Notes: generated by a model from the sequence alone, not told the origin. A stretch of 64,000 bases of DNA from Kingella oralis (GCF_014054985.1 NZ_CP059569.1:2108001-2172000); one strand, 5' to 3'; shown: positions 37,698 through 46,886, counted from the stretch's first letter. Numbers and translations are program-made.

Positions 37698-37728
37698 ATA
37701 TACTCATACCACATAAGGAACGCAGACA

Positions 37729-38113
37729 ATGGAACATTCCACGCCAGACTACATCGCCGCATGGCGCAGTTGCATTCAGGGCGAGAATAAATCGTGGGTG
37801 CTGTTTGAACAGGGCACTTGCGTGATACTGATGCAGCCTGAAACCGATTTGGCAGCGCAAGCGGTGGCGTTGCTGCGCGAATTTGGCGCGGTGCAAGTGG
37901 GCACACCATCGGCAGATTTTAATGTGGATTACGCTGTCGGACGGCTCGGGCTGGGTGGTTACGGGGCATCATCCCGATATTTTGAATTTTGTGTTTGCTG
38001 ACGAGGGCGATGATGACAATCATGTGCCGATTGGTTTGCTGGGACGTTCGCTGCGGGCAATGGATGCGGAATATTTGCGCGTGGTGCATATTGAAGATAA
38101 GCGCAGGCGGTAG
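37729..38113 (+). pseudogene. Unknown protein, frameshifted
   Basis: The ATG at 37729 opens a frame MEHSTPDYIAAWRSCIQGEN...ADFNV, which loses sense afterwards. The next frame continues ITLSDGSGWVVTGHHPDILNFVFADEGDDDNHVPIGLLGRSLRAMDAEYLRVVHIED to a stop at 38113. One extra G in TGTGGATT (about 37925) explains the break. Joined, the product would be about 128 residues, acidic and soluble. I do not recognise it. It overlaps nothing and follows the foreign SRPBCC gene, divergent from it. Confidence 0.6.
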
Positions 38114-38490
38114 TTATTGCGGTGATTGTTTTCAGGCTGCCTTTACCTTTATCGTTGCCACAGAGGCAGCCTGAAACCGGGTTTACAAACATCCACGAAG
38201 CGAAAACAAGAGCAAGCGGCTGTTTTCGCTTCGCTCGTTTTTTGCCTTTTCCAAGCAAAGACCTCTGCAAAATCTACAACCGATGAAGCATCGGCGGCTC
38301 GCCCGACATCTTTCCAACCAACAAAACCGTGTTGAATATCCATTTGGCGACGAGCCGTCGCCGCTCCATTTTAAATTTCAGGCTGCCAAATAACCTCAAA
38401 TCCTATCGCATAGACCAAAACAATCTTACCTGCTTGCCAAAATTTGATACATTTCCCCACTTTACAAACACTAACAAAAACAGGTTTCCC
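38114..38490. other. Intergenic region with repeat fragments
   Basis: About 380 bases: a DUS pair (38131-38178), an inverted GAAGCGAAAAC/GTTTTCGCTTC stem at about 38198-38234, and a copy of the ACCGATGAAGCATCGGCGGCTCG repeat at 38279. No gene seen. The start of the transporter gene lies at its end. Confidence 0.5.
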
Positions 38491-39843
38491 ATGCCCCAAC
38501 CGCAAGAAATCAACATCCGCCAGCTGCTAGACCGCAGCCCCATCAGCTTCTACCAAAAGCTCATCATCGCGCTTTGTTTTTTTATCGTGGTGGCAGACGG
38601 CTTTGACGTTGCCATCATGGGCTTTGTCGCCCCCTATATCAAAGCCGATTGGCAGCTCACCAACAACGCGCTCGCCCCCGTGCTCAGCGCAGCGTTGGCG
38701 GGCTTGGCGGTGGGCGCGATGATTACCGGCCCGCTCGCCGACAAATTCGGGCGGCGCAAAGTGCTGCTGGGCAACGTGTTGTGCTTCGGCTGCGCCACGC
38801 TGCTGGTTGCCCACGCCGGCGACATCTGGCAACTGGTGGTGTTCCGCTTTATCGCAGGCTGCGCCATGGGCGGCATCATGCCCAACGCCGCCACGCTGGT
38901 AACCGAGTTTTCCCCCGCCCGCAAACGCGCGTTTTTGATTACCATCGTGTTCGCAGGGTTCACCGTGGGCGCAGCGGGTGGCGGCTTCTTGGCGGCATGG
39001 CTCATCCCGCATTACGGCTGGCACAGCGTGTTTTATGTGGGCGGTATCACCCCGCTGGTTTTAAGCGTGATTATGTTTTTCAGGCTGCCTGAAAGCATCG
39101 GCTTTCTGATTCACAAACGCGGCGACCAAGCGCAAATCCGCGCCCTAGTAGAACGCTGCGTGCCCAACAGCACCACCGAACACAGCGTGTTTGTGCTGCC
39201 CCACCACACTCTCCCCAGCGAAGCCGAAGCCGCCGCGAGCAACGAATCGCCCGTGCAAACCGTGCTCAATGCGCACTACCGCGCCGGCAGCCTTTTGCTG
39301 TGGCTCGCCTATTTTTCGCACCTGTTTTTGGTGTACCTGCTCGGCAGCTGGATGCCCACCATGATTAAAGAAAGCGGCATGAGCGCCGAACAGGCCAGCA
39401 TCGTTTCCGCCATGTTCCAGCTGGGCGGGCCGCTCGGCTCGGTTGCCGTGGGCTGGCTGATGGACCGGTTCAACGCGGGCAAAACCGTGGCGCTGTGGTA
39501 TGCATCGGGCGCGCTGGTGCTGGTGGGGTTGAGCGGCGTGCTGGGCAGCTACGCGCTGATGTGCCTGCTCGCCTTCCTGCTGGGCGTGTCGCTCAACGGC
39601 GGCGGCACGGGCATGAACGCGCTGTCCAGCATGTTCTTCCCGCTCAAAGCCCGCGCCACGGGCAACGGCTGGATGCACGGCATCGGACGCATCGGCGCGT
39701 TTGCCTCCGCCTTTGCGGGCGCATGGTTTTTAAACTGGGGCTGGGATTTCAAAACCGTCGCCACCGTGCTTACCATCCCCGCTCTGCTGGTGGGCATCGC
39801 GTTGTGGAGCAAAGAATGGATTTATCACAAGCCCGCCAAATAA
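38491..39843 (+). CDS. MFS transporter, aromatic acid:H+ symporter type
   Basis: 450 residues from the ATG at 38491 with an AGG site 7 bases before. Twelve membrane segments; motif A in GPLADKFGRRKVLLG and the acidic first-helix motif VADGFDVAIMGFVAP typical of the AAHS family (PcaK, BenK, MhpT). It imports aromatic acids such as benzoates or shikimate-type compounds; the substrate is unknown. Its nearness to aroQ and the shikimate-dehydrogenase-like gene suggests aromatic or hydroaromatic acid uptake. An overlapping king/sim-type DUS lies inside at 39079-39093. Confidence 0.9.
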   Translation: MPQPQEINIRQLLDRSPISFYQKLIIALCFFIVVADGFDVAIMGFVAPYIKADWQLTNNALAPVLSAALAGLAVGAMITGPLADKFGRRKVLLGNVLCFGCATLLVAHAGDIWQLVVFRFIAGCAMGGIMPNAATLVTEFSPARKRAFLITIVFAGFTVGAAGGGFLAAWLIPHYGWHSVFYVGGITPLVLSVIMFFRLPESIGFLIHKRGDQAQIRALVERCVPNSTTEHSVFVLPHHTLPSEAEAAASNESPVQTVLNAHYRAGSLLLWLAYFSHLFLVYLLGSWMPTMIKESGMSAEQASIVSAMFQLGGPLGSVAVGWLMDRFNAGKTVALWYASGALVLVGLSGVLGSYALMCLLAFLLGVSLNGGGTGMNALSSMFFPLKARATGNGWMHGIGRIGAFASAFAGAWFLNWGWDFKTVATVLTIPALLVGIALWSKEWIYHKPAK

Positions 39844-39987
39844 GCCCCGTTTAGCCACACCAAAGGCAGCCTGAAACGCGCATTACCCGGTTTCAGGCTG
39901 CCTGATTGTATTGCCCCGCAAAGCCGATATTCGCCCCCGCCCAATCTGCTATACTCAGCCGTTTTTCCAATCCAAGGCAGCCTGAAA

Positions 39988-40398
39988 ATGTATCTTTGGC
40001 TCAAATTCTTCCACATCTTCTTCATCATCGCATGGTTCGCAGGGCTGTTTTACCTGCCCCGCATCTACGTCAATCTCGCCCTCGCCCAAACCCCCGAAGA
40101 ATACAGCCGCCTGCTGATTATGGCGCAAAAACTGTATAAATTCATGACCCCGTGGGGCATCGGCGCACTCATCTTCGGCACGCTCATGCTCGCCCAACTC
40201 CCCGCCGCAGGCTGGACGCACGGCAAGCTCACCATCGGCATCCTGCTCGCTGCCTACCACATCGCCTGCCGCCAACTGCTTATCGCCTTTGAACAGCAGC
40301 GCAACCGCCACAGCCACAAATGGTACCGCGTCTTCAACGAAATCCCCGTGTTCGCCCTGCTCGCCGCGCTCTACCTCGTCCTGTTCAAACCCTTCTGA
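39988..40398 (+). CDS. hemJ: Protoporphyrinogen IX oxidase, HemJ
   Basis: 136 residues with four membrane helices. MYLWLKFFHIFFIIAWFAGLFYLPRIYV carries the conserved His, and TPWGIGALIFGTLML and QLLIAFEQQRNRHSHKWYRVFNEIPVFAL continue the family pattern. HemJ oxidises protoporphyrinogen in heme synthesis in bacteria without HemG or HemY. A DUS directly precedes the ATG. Confidence 0.93.
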   Translation: MYLWLKFFHIFFIIAWFAGLFYLPRIYVNLALAQTPEEYSRLLIMAQKLYKFMTPWGIGALIFGTLMLAQLPAAGWTHGKLTIGILLAAYHIACRQLLIAFEQQRNRHSHKWYRVFNEIPVFALLAALYLVLFKPF

Positions 40399-40459
40399 CC
40401 CCAAAGGCAGCCTGAAACCCGTTTTCAGGCTGCCGAACCCTATTCCAAGGCAAACCCAA

Positions 40460-40966
40460 ATGACCACCCCCAACCTAGAAATCGAACGCCGCTTCCTGCT
40501 CGCCAACAACACATGGCGACAACACGCCTCCGCCCCGCAACGCCTCCACCAAGGCTATCTCACCGTTGCCAAAGAATGCAGCATCCGCGTGCGCATCATC
40601 GGCGATAACGCATGGCTCACCATCAAAGGCTACATCAGCGACACCACCCGCAGCGAATACGAATACCCCATTCCCCTTGCCGAAGCCCAACAAATGCTCA
40701 CCACCCTCTGCCCCTTCAAAGTAGAAAAAAACCGCTACATCATTGAACACCAAGGACATCGCTTTGAAATAGACGAATTTCTCGGCGGCAACGCCCCGCT
40801 CATCCTCGCCGAACTAGAACTCTCCAGCGAAACTGCCGCCTACCCCCGCCCCAACTGGCTTGGCAAAGAAATCACCAGCGACGGCCGCTACACCAACGCC
40901 TACCTCAGCACCCACCCCTATCCCACATGGCAAACCACGCCATATAGTTGTTCCACACAGCCTTAG
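40460..40966 (+). CDS. CYTH-domain protein (inorganic triphosphatase-like), 3' end rewritten by a MITE
   Basis: 168 residues from the ATG at 40460. NLEIERRFLLANNTW is the EXEXK/R-type opening of the CYTH fold, followed by GYLTVAKECSIRVRIIGDNAWLTIKG, and the conserved acidic residues near FEIDEFLGG and LILAELELSSE. Such proteins hydrolyse inorganic triphosphate. The last seven residues (YSCSTQP-type tail) and the stop codon at 40964-40966 come from the left end of a palindromic element (see 40943-41046), so the natural C-terminus is altered; the core is complete. Confidence 0.88.
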   Translation: MTTPNLEIERRFLLANNTWRQHASAPQRLHQGYLTVAKECSIRVRIIGDNAWLTIKGYISDTTRSEYEYPIPLAEAQQMLTTLCPFKVEKNRYIIEHQGHRFEIDEFLGGNAPLILAELELSSETAAYPRPNWLGKEITSDGRYTNAYLSTHPYPTWQTTPYSCSTQP

Positions 40967-41046
40967 ACAAGGCGGCGAGCCGCAGATAGTACAAGTAGTA
41001 CAGCAAGGCGAGCCAACGCAGTATAAGGCTGTGTGGGACGACTATA
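40943..41046. mobile_element. MITE-like palindromic element
   Basis: 104 bases with 23-base inverted ends: TATAGTTGTTCC.. to CCTTA at 40943-40965 and the complement at 41024-41046, with two mismatches. The interior has a smaller palindrome (AGTACAAGTAGTAC). No coding potential. Its left end lies inside the CYTH gene and supplies that gene's stop; its right end lies 6 bases before the rpmB promoter's -35 box. Confidence 0.8.
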
Positions 41047-41052
41047 AATCCT

Positions 41053-41081
41053 TTGCAATACAACAACAAACCCAGTATAAT
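41053..41081 (+). promoter_or_regulatory. Promoter of rpmB-rpmG
   Basis: -35 TTGCAA (41053-41058), 17-base spacer, perfect -10 TATAAT (41076-41081). The leader to rpmB is about 150 bases. The MITE ends just upstream. Confidence 0.7.
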
Positions 41082-41239
41082 CGCCCGTTTTTCAGGCAAA
41101 TCTTATTTGCTACGCGCAATAATTAAACGGGCAATCCACACACAAAATGTAGATAACCCACTGTAAAGATTGCCCAAATTAGCGGTTTAACCCATAAACC
41201 AATTTCACCATTTTTAAAATCACAGTTTGGAGACCCATC

Positions 41240-41476
41240 ATGGCAAAAGTTTGCAAAGTAACGGGCAAACGTCCAATGTCTGGCAACAACGTATCACACG
41301 CCAACAACAAAACCAAACGTCGTTTTTTGCCTAACTTGCAATCACGTCGTTTTTGGGTAGAGAGCGAAAACCGTTGGATTCGCATCCGAGTAACCAACGC
41401 AGCATTGCGCACCATTGACAAAAACGGCATCGACGCTGTTTTGGCTGATTTGCGCGCACGCGGCGAAGCCATCTAA
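41240..41476 (+). CDS. rpmB: 50S ribosomal protein L28
   Basis: 78 residues, full length: [64 protein letters not shown]. It binds the large subunit. It is followed by rpmG, the usual pair. TGGAGACCC precedes the ATG. Confidence 0.97.
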   Translation: MAKVCKVTGKRPMSGNNVSHANNKTKRRFLPNLQSRRFWVESENRWIRIRVTNAALRTIDKNGIDAVLADLRARGEAI

Positions 41477-41490
41477 ATAAGGAATGAATC

Positions 41491-41646
41491 ATGCGCGATA
41501 AAATCAAACTAGAATCTTCTGCTGGTACAGGTCATTTCTACACCACTACCAAAAACAAACGTACCATGCCCGGCAAATTGGAAATCAAAAAATTTGACCC
41601 CGTTGCCCGCAAACACGTTATTTACAAAGAAACCAAATTGAAATAA
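41491..41646 (+). CDS. rpmG: 50S ribosomal protein L33
   Basis: 51 residues: [51 protein letters not shown], the full L33 without the zinc-binding cysteines, i.e. the zinc-independent form. It is cotranscribed with rpmB, 14 bases behind, with AAGGAA before the ATG. Confidence 0.96.
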   Translation: MRDKIKLESSAGTGHFYTTTKNKRTMPGKLEIKKFDPVARKHVIYKETKLK

Positions 41647-41656
41647 GGGTTTCGTA

Positions 41657-41691
41657 AAATCTCTGCAATCTCGGTTGTAGAGATTTTTTTA
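41657..41691 (+). terminator. Terminator after rpmG
   Basis: AAATCTCT and AGAGATTT form an 8-base stem around a 14-base loop, followed by TTTTTT. Not a DUS. It closes the rpmB-rpmG unit. Confidence 0.8.
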
Positions 41692-41752
41692 TTGCCATCA
41701 TCCACATAAGGCAGCCTGAAAACGAACGCAGCACGTTTTGGAGAACAGAACC

Positions 41753-42040
41753 ATGTCCCGCACCATTATCCACAACCCCGCCACCTGCCGTTTTGAATAC
41801 AGCGAAAACGGCGAAACATCTTACGTTGCCTATCGCCCGCTGGATAACGGTGTTTGGCTGTTGGAACACACCGAAGCCCAGCCCACGCCGCACGGTCGTG
41901 CCATTGCCGCCGATTTGGTACATGCCGCTTTAAGCGAAGCGCAACGGCAAGGCGTGAAAGTGCGCACCGAATGCTCGTTTACCATTCACTATTTGGCGCG
42001 GCATCCCGAGTTTGCCGATTTGGAAGAGATTACCTTGTAA
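41753..42040 (+). CDS. GNAT-like N-acetyltransferase (YjdJ type)
   Basis: 95 residues from the ATG at 41753. FEYSENGETSYVAYRPLDNGVWLLEHTEAQPTPHGRAIAADLVHAALSEAQRQGVKVRTECSFTIHYLARHPEF is the short GCN5-related fold of PF14542, with the acetyl-CoA loop near GRAIAADLV. Substrate unknown. It stands between two DUS-rich gaps. Confidence 0.8.
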   Translation: MSRTIIHNPATCRFEYSENGETSYVAYRPLDNGVWLLEHTEAQPTPHGRAIAADLVHAALSEAQRQGVKVRTECSFTIHYLARHPEFADLEEITL

Positions 42041-42077
42041 ACAGCACTAAGGCAGCCTGAAAACATTTTTAGATGCT

Positions 42078-42121
42078 GTTTTAGCTCCGCTGAAACTCGC
42101 TTCGCTCGTTTTCAGGCTGCC
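42078..42121. repeat. DUS-linked GTTTTAGCTCCG module (copy 6)
   Basis: GTTTTAGCTCCGCTGAAACTC then GCTTCGCTCGTTTTCAGGCTGCC, the longest copy: it is the reverse complement of copy 5, with the middle segment complete. Confidence 0.65.
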
Positions 42122-42137
42122 TTTGCATAAAACCGCC

Positions 42138-42437
42138 CTATTCCCGATTGCGCCCCTGCCAAAAATACCGCCACACAAACGCGGGAAACGCCGCCACCAA
42201 ATACAAGCACACCACGGTGGCGTAAAACTCCCAATCCTGCCGATGCACGCTGCCCGAGCGGCTTTCCAGTACATACGCGATGGCGGCGATGATGATAAAG
42301 CCCAACGCAAGCTCGGCGAGGTGATGCAGAATGGTTTTGCGTTTAAGCGGGATGATGCCCAAGCCGCGCTGGGTGAGAAAAGGGAAATTGGCGATAAGCA
42401 GCGTGAGCAGCAGCAGGGTGTACATGGGGGCGGTCAT
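42138..42437 (-). CDS. DUF2818-like membrane protein
   Basis: 99 residues from the ATG at 42437. Helix 1 MTAPMYTLLLLTLLIANFPFLTQRG, then IIPLKRKTILHHLAELALGFIIIAAIAYVLE and a C-terminal YATVVCLYLVAAFPAFVWRYFWQ give three membrane segments. The pattern resembles the small DUF2818 family found next to nuo genes in betaproteobacteria; here no nuo genes are adjacent. Function unknown. Confidence 0.6.
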   Translation of the reverse strand: MTAPMYTLLLLTLLIANFPFLTQRGLGIIPLKRKTILHHLAELALGFIIIAAIAYVLESRSGSVHRQDWEFYATVVCLYLVAAFPAFVWRYFWQGRNRE

Positions 42438-42519
42438 GGTGGGCTTTCTATAAATGATTTTCAGGCTGCCTAATGGGCACAGCCGTGTTTGGGTTGGCAA
42501 AATGGCGGCAAAACCGCCG

Positions 42520-44052
42520 CTATGATTTTTCAGGCTGCCTATCGCTCGCGTCCAGCAGCATAAATACCAGCAAGCTCAACCCCAGCAGCACCGCCGTCAG
42601 CACCAACGCTTTATCGTGGTTTGCCGCGCCCACCTTGCTCAAATAGCGGTAAATCAGCGTGGTCAGCGTGGTCCATTCGGGGCGCGACAGAAACAGCGTA
42701 GCGGCAAATTCGCCGATGCAAGTGGCGGCAGCAAGCGTTAGGCCACGGCGCAGGGCGGGCAGCAGCAGGGGCAGCGTAACCGCATAGGCAGCCTGAAAAC
42801 GGCTGGCGCCTGCCACCCGCGCGGCGGCGGTATAGTTGGCGGGCAGCGCGTCCCAAGCGGATAAAATATCTTTGGTAACAAAGGGATAAGCCAGCAAGGC
42901 ATACAGCGCAATCAGCATCGGCAAGCTCGCCGACCAAGCGGGATACAGCAGCAACACGCCAAACGACAAGCACACGGGCGACACCATAAACGGCAAAAAT
43001 GTCAGCGCACGAATCGCCGCCCATTGCCGCGCCGCAGCGGCGTGCAACGCGCCCAACACCGCCGCGCCCAACACCGCGCCGCCTGAAAACCGCGCCGTGT
43101 TCCACAACGCCGCCAGCGTGTCGCCATCCCACAACACGCGCCACGCCGCGCCCGCTTGGGCAGCCTGAAACGCAATCGCCAGCAGGGGCAGCGCGCAGCA
43201 CGCGGCCAGCGTAAACAAGGCAAGCGCCAGCAGGGCGCGCTCCGCCCGCGTTTTCGGTTTTTCAGGCTGCCGGGCGCGCACCTCGGCGGCATCCGCGCGG
43301 CGGCTAATCCATGCATACAACAGCCCCGCCAGCGCGGTTACGCCCAGCACCAGCCACACCAGCACCGCCGCGTGCGCCATGTCCAATTCATACGCAATCA
43401 GTTGATACACTTCCACTTCCACCGTGGCAAACCGCTGCCCGCCCAACAGCAACGCCAGCCCAAAGCCCGAAAAGCAATACAAAAACACCAAACACGCGCC
43501 GCCCGCCAGCCATGCTTTGAGCACAGGGAATTCCACGCGCCAAAAGCGTTGCCAAGCGTTCGCGCCCAGCGTTTGCGCCGCCGCCAAACGGTTGGCGGGC
43601 ACAGATGCCAAGCCCTGATACGCCGCGCGAATCATCACAGGCAAATTAAAAAACACATTGCCATACAACAGCAACGCCGCCGTGTCCGCCCAACCGCGCC
43701 ACAACGCACCGCGCTCACCAAACAACGCCAACACGCCCATGCCCGCCACCAGCGTGGGCAAAATAAACGGCAGCATCAGCAGCCGCAACACCAAAGCGCG
43801 CCCCGCAAACTGCAAGCGCGCCAACGCCCAAGCAATCGGCACGCCGAGCAAACCGGTCAGCAACACGGTGGCGGCAGCCTGAAACACCGTCCAGATGATG
43901 CGCCGCTGGTAATACGCATCGCCCAGCATCTCGCCCCACAACGGTGCAGCGTCTTGATAGCCCAACATCGCCGCCAACGGCGCAACCACCAGCACGCCGA
44001 GAAAGGCAAGAATGGGCAGGGCAAGCAAAAAAGAGAAGGCAAAGCGGCGCAT
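42520..44052 (-). CDS. ABC transporter permease (thiamine/iron type, ThiP-like)
   Basis: 510 residues from the ATG at 44052, with about twelve membrane helices in two halves, each with the BPD permease loop (LGANAWQRFWRVEFPVLKAWL in the first, ARVAGASRFQAAYAVTLPLLLPAL in the second). YCFSGFGLALLLGGQRFATVEVEVYQL is close to ThiP/FbpB-type fused permeases. It moves thiamine or ferric ions with an ATPase; a matching ATPase is at 30597-31523 but not adjacent. Overlaps nothing; its start is divergent from tRNA-Gly. Confidence 0.85.
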   Translation of the reverse strand: MRRFAFSFLLALPILAFLGVLVVAPLAAMLGYQDAAPLWGEMLGDAYYQRRIIWTVFQAAATVLLTGLLGVPIAWALARLQFAGRALVLRLLMLPFILPTLVAGMGVLALFGERGALWRGWADTAALLLYGNVFFNLPVMIRAAYQGLASVPANRLAAAQTLGANAWQRFWRVEFPVLKAWLAGGACLVFLYCFSGFGLALLLGGQRFATVEVEVYQLIAYELDMAHAAVLVWLVLGVTALAGLLYAWISRRADAAEVRARQPEKPKTRAERALLALALFTLAACCALPLLAIAFQAAQAGAAWRVLWDGDTLAALWNTARFSGGAVLGAAVLGALHAAAARQWAAIRALTFLPFMVSPVCLSFGVLLLYPAWSASLPMLIALYALLAYPFVTKDILSAWDALPANYTAAARVAGASRFQAAYAVTLPLLLPALRRGLTLAAATCIGEFAATLFLSRPEWTTLTTLIYRYLSKVGAANHDKALVLTAVLLGLSLLVFMLLDASDRQPEKS

Positions 44053-44099
44053 GATGGGGCGGGCGGAAAAAGAAATGACGAATTGTAGCCTAATTCCCA

Positions 44100-44128
44100 T
44101 TTTCAGGCTGCCTAAAACACCGTATAAT
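44100..44128 (+). promoter_or_regulatory. tRNA-Gly promoter with a DUS as its -35 region
   Basis: -35 TTTTCA (44100-44105), which is the start of a DUS, 17 bases, then a perfect -10 TATAAT (44123-44128) and a GC-rich discriminator. A DUS overlapping a stable-RNA promoter. Confidence 0.55.
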
Positions 44129-44139
44129 GCGCGGCTTTC

Positions 44140-44210
44140 GCGGGTGTCGTCTAATGGTAAGACATTAGCTTCCCAAGCTACTGACGTGGGTTCGATTCCC
44201 ATCACCCGCT
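44140..44210 (+). tRNA. tRNA-Gly (CCC)
   Basis: 71 bases: acceptor GCGGGTG pairs with CACCCGC, D arm GTCT..AGAC, anticodon loop TTCCCAA giving CCC, T arm GGGTTCGATTCCC. The 3' CCA is not encoded. Followed by a DUS hairpin (44224-44265) that can terminate it. Confidence 0.93.
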
Positions 44211-44223
44211 TTGTTTGCATATA

Positions 44224-44265
44224 AAGGCAGCCTGAAAATGGAAAAATCCGTTTTCAGGCTGCCTT
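44224..44265 (+). terminator. Inverted DUS pair after tRNA-Gly
   Basis: AAGGCAGCCTGAAAATGG and its near-complement TCCGTTTTCAGGCTGCCTTTTTT form a stem followed by T6. It separates tRNA-Gly from the convergent next gene. Confidence 0.65.
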
Positions 44266-44282
44266 TTTTCATCGCACTCAAT

Positions 44283-44951
44283 CTACTGCCAACACAAATC
44301 CTCAGCCCATTCATGCACATCGCGCTGGTGCCAATATTGCCCGTTGTCGCGAAACGTGGTGCAAGCGGTGTGCAATTCACCGAAGAAATCGTGCAGATGC
44401 AGGCGCTGATGTTTGGCAACGCGTGTATCAATCTGCGCCTGCCGCTCTTTGTTAAACGGCTTGCCCATCAATGCTTGCAGCTCGGCAGGATACGGCTTGC
44501 CCAAGCCGCTGTGCCACACCGCGCCCTGCACCATGCCCAGCCAATCGCGTTGATACGGCACATTGACCGCACGCGGCACATCGGGCAGCGCGTCCAGTTT
44601 TTCCAGCCAAAATTCATCACGCGCGATGATGTCGGGCAGATTCAGCTTCTGCGCCCATTGCAAATGCGCCAGCGTTGCGCTGCGTGCTTCATGCCGCCAT
44701 TGCTGATACGCCGCCAAAATGCGCTGCTGCAAACTGCGATAATCGCGCTCCATTTGCTGCCATGCCGACTCGCGGTTGCGCGGCGGCGCGGGACGGCGGT
44801 CGCCGATGTTGTCGCAGGGGCGGCGGCATTGCGGGCAGAGCACGGCGGGTTGGTTGATGCCGCCGTATTTGCTGCGCGTGGTTTTGACACGGCAGGCAAA
44901 GCAAACAAAGGCAACGTTGACGGGCGGGAAGCGGTAGCGGTGAATGGCCAT
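44283..44951 (-). CDS. Unknown protein with an N-terminal zinc-ribbon-like segment
   Basis: 222 residues from the ATG at 44951; the frame could be extended 15 residues through a DUS, which I reject. FVCFACRVKTTRS and VLCPQCRRPCDNIG provide four cysteines in the spacing of a zinc ribbon near residues 17-55. The rest is helical and polar, with ESAWQQMERDYRSLQQRILAAYQQW. I do not recognise the family. It lies between tRNA-Gly and ilvD, same strand as ilvD. Confidence 0.6.
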   Translation of the reverse strand: MAIHRYRFPPVNVAFVCFACRVKTTRSKYGGINQPAVLCPQCRRPCDNIGDRRPAPPRNRESAWQQMERDYRSLQQRILAAYQQWRHEARSATLAHLQWAQKLNLPDIIARDEFWLEKLDALPDVPRAVNVPYQRDWLGMVQGAVWHSGLGKPYPAELQALMGKPFNKERQAQIDTRVAKHQRLHLHDFFGELHTACTTFRDNGQYWHQRDVHEWAEDLCWQ

Positions 44952-45026
44952 GGGTTCTCCATTGCAATAGGCAGCCTGAAAACGGATATTCTCCATTTTC
45001 AGGCTGCCTTTCCTTGTTCACGCCAA

Positions 45027-46886
45027 TCAGCGTTCCACTTGGCTCACATCGCGCACCGCGCCTTTGTCGGCAGAGGTCGCCATCGCGGCATAGGCGCGTA
45101 GTGCGGCGGAAACGTATCGCTCGCGGCTTTCGGGCTTCCATGCGCGGCTGCCGCGTGCTTCCATTTCGGCGCGGCGGCGGGCGAGTTCTTCGTCGGACAC
45201 GGCAAGGTGGATGCGGCGGTTGGGGATGTCGATTTCAATGGTGTCGCCCTCGTGCACCAAGCCGATGGCGCCGCCTTCTGCGGCTTCGGGCGAGGCGTGC
45301 CCGATGCTCAAACCCGATGTGCCACCCGAGAAACGCCCGTCGGTGAGCAAGGCGCAGGCTTTGCCCAAGCCTTTGGATTTTAGGTAGCTGGTGGGGTACA
45401 GCATTTCTTGCATCCCCGGCCCGCCTTTGGGGCCTTCGTAGCGGATGATAACGATGTCGCCCGCCACGATTTGGTTGCCCAAAATGCCTGCCACGGCATC
45501 TTCTTGGCTTTCAAACACGCGGGCGCGCCCGGTGAACTGCCAGATGCTTTCGTCCACGCCGGCGGTTTTCACCACACAGCCGCGCTCGGCGATGTTGCCA
45601 AACAAGACTGCCAAGCCGCCGTCTTGCGAATAAGCGTGCGCCACGTCGCGGATACAGCCGTTTGCGCGGTCTAAATCCAGCGTTTTCCATTGGCGGTTTT
45701 GCGAGAAGGCTTGGGTGCTGCGCACGCCGCCCGGCGCGGCTTTGAAGCGTTCAATCGCTTCGGTGTTGGCGGGGTTGGCAATGTCCCATTTGGCGATGGC
45801 TTCTTTCAGGCTGCCTGAATGGATGGTGAGCGCGTCGGTGTGCAATTTGCCTGCTTTGTCTAGCTCTTTCAGGATGCCGATGATGCCGCCTGCGCGGTGC
45901 ACGTCTTCCATGTAGTAATCGTGGTTGTTGGGCGCGGTTTTGCACAGGCAGGGCACGATGCGGCTCAGGCGGTCAATATCCGCCATTTTGAAATCCACGC
46001 CTGCTTCTTGGGCAACGGCGAGCAAGTGCAAAATGGTGTTGGTGCTGCCGCCCATGGCGATGTCCATGGTCATGGCGTTTTCAAACGCGGCTTTGGTGGC
46101 GATGCTGCGCGGCAGCACGGAATAATCATTTTGCTCGTAGTGCCGTTTGGTGATTTCTACGATGAGCCGCCCTGCTTCTAGGAACAATTCTTTGCGCCCT
46201 GCGTGGGTGGCAACCAGTGAGCCGTTACCCGGAAGCGACAAGCCGAGCGCTTCGGTTAAACAGTTCATGGAGTTGGCGGTAAACATCCCCGAACACGAGC
46301 CGCAAGTGGGGCAGGCGTTTTGTTCAATTTCGGCGATGGCGGCATCGGAAACGTTGTCGTCCGCCGCGTCAATCATCGCGTCCACCAAGTCCAAGCGGCG
46401 GCTGTCGGCAATGTTAATCGCGCCGACTACTTTGCCCGCTTCCATCGGCCCGCCCGATACAAAGATGGTGGGGATGTTCAGGCGCATCGCCGCCATCAGC
46501 ATCCCTGGGGTGATTTTGTCGCAGTTGGAAATGCACACCAGCGCATCGGCGCAATGGGCGTTTACCATATATTCCACGCTGTCGGCGATTAAATCGCGGC
46601 TGGGCAGCGAATACAGCATCCCGCTGTGTCCCATGGCAATGCCGTCGTCCACGGCGATGGTGTTAAATTCTTTGGCGATCGCGCCTGCTTTTTCTATTTC
46701 GCGGGCAACGAGCTGCCCCATGTTGTGCAGGTGCACATGGCCGGGCACGAACTGGGTGAACGAGTTGGCGATGGCGATGATGGGCTTGCCAAAGTCGCTG
46801 TCGGCAACGCCTGTGGCGCGCCAAAGGGCGCGCGCGCCTGCCATGTTGCGTCCGTGGGTGGAGGTTTTGGAGCGGTAGTCGGGCAT
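45027..46886 (-). CDS. ilvD: Dihydroxy-acid dehydratase
   Basis: 619 residues, full length. [21 protein letters not shown] and [31 protein letters not shown] hold cysteines of the iron-sulfur cluster; [20 protein letters not shown] lies near the C-terminus. It dehydrates the dihydroxy acids in isoleucine and valine synthesis. The gene stands alone; no other ilv genes are in the window. A DUS is encoded near 45805 (GSLKEA). Confidence 0.97.
   Translation of the reverse strand: MPDYRSKTSTHGRNMAGARALWRATGVADSDFGKPIIAIANSFTQFVPGHVHLHNMGQLVAREIEKAGAIAKEFNTIAVDDGIAMGHSGMLYSLPSRDLIADSVEYMVNAHCADALVCISNCDKITPGMLMAAMRLNIPTIFVSGGPMEAGKVVGAINIADSRRLDLVDAMIDAADDNVSDAAIAEIEQNACPTCGSCSGMFTANSMNCLTEALGLSLPGNGSLVATHAGRKELFLEAGRLIVEITKRHYEQNDYSVLPRSIATKAAFENAMTMDIAMGGSTNTILHLLAVAQEAGVDFKMADIDRLSRIVPCLCKTAPNNHDYYMEDVHRAGGIIGILKELDKAGKLHTDALTIHSGSLKEAIAKWDIANPANTEAIERFKAAPGGVRSTQAFSQNRQWKTLDLDRANGCIRDVAHAYSQDGGLAVLFGNIAERGCVVKTAGVDESIWQFTGRARVFESQEDAVAGILGNQIVAGDIVIIRYEGPKGGPGMQEMLYPTSYLKSKGLGKACALLTDGRFSGGTSGLSIGHASPEAAEGGAIGLVHEGDTIEIDIPNRRIHLAVSDEELARRRAEMEARGSRAWKPESRERYVSAALRAYAAMATSADKGAVRDVSQVER

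Noticed and set aside
41240..41646. Riboswitch or L28 leader control in the 150-base rpmB leader
   Set aside because: No conserved fold recognised; the MITE makes upstream pairing hard to interpret.
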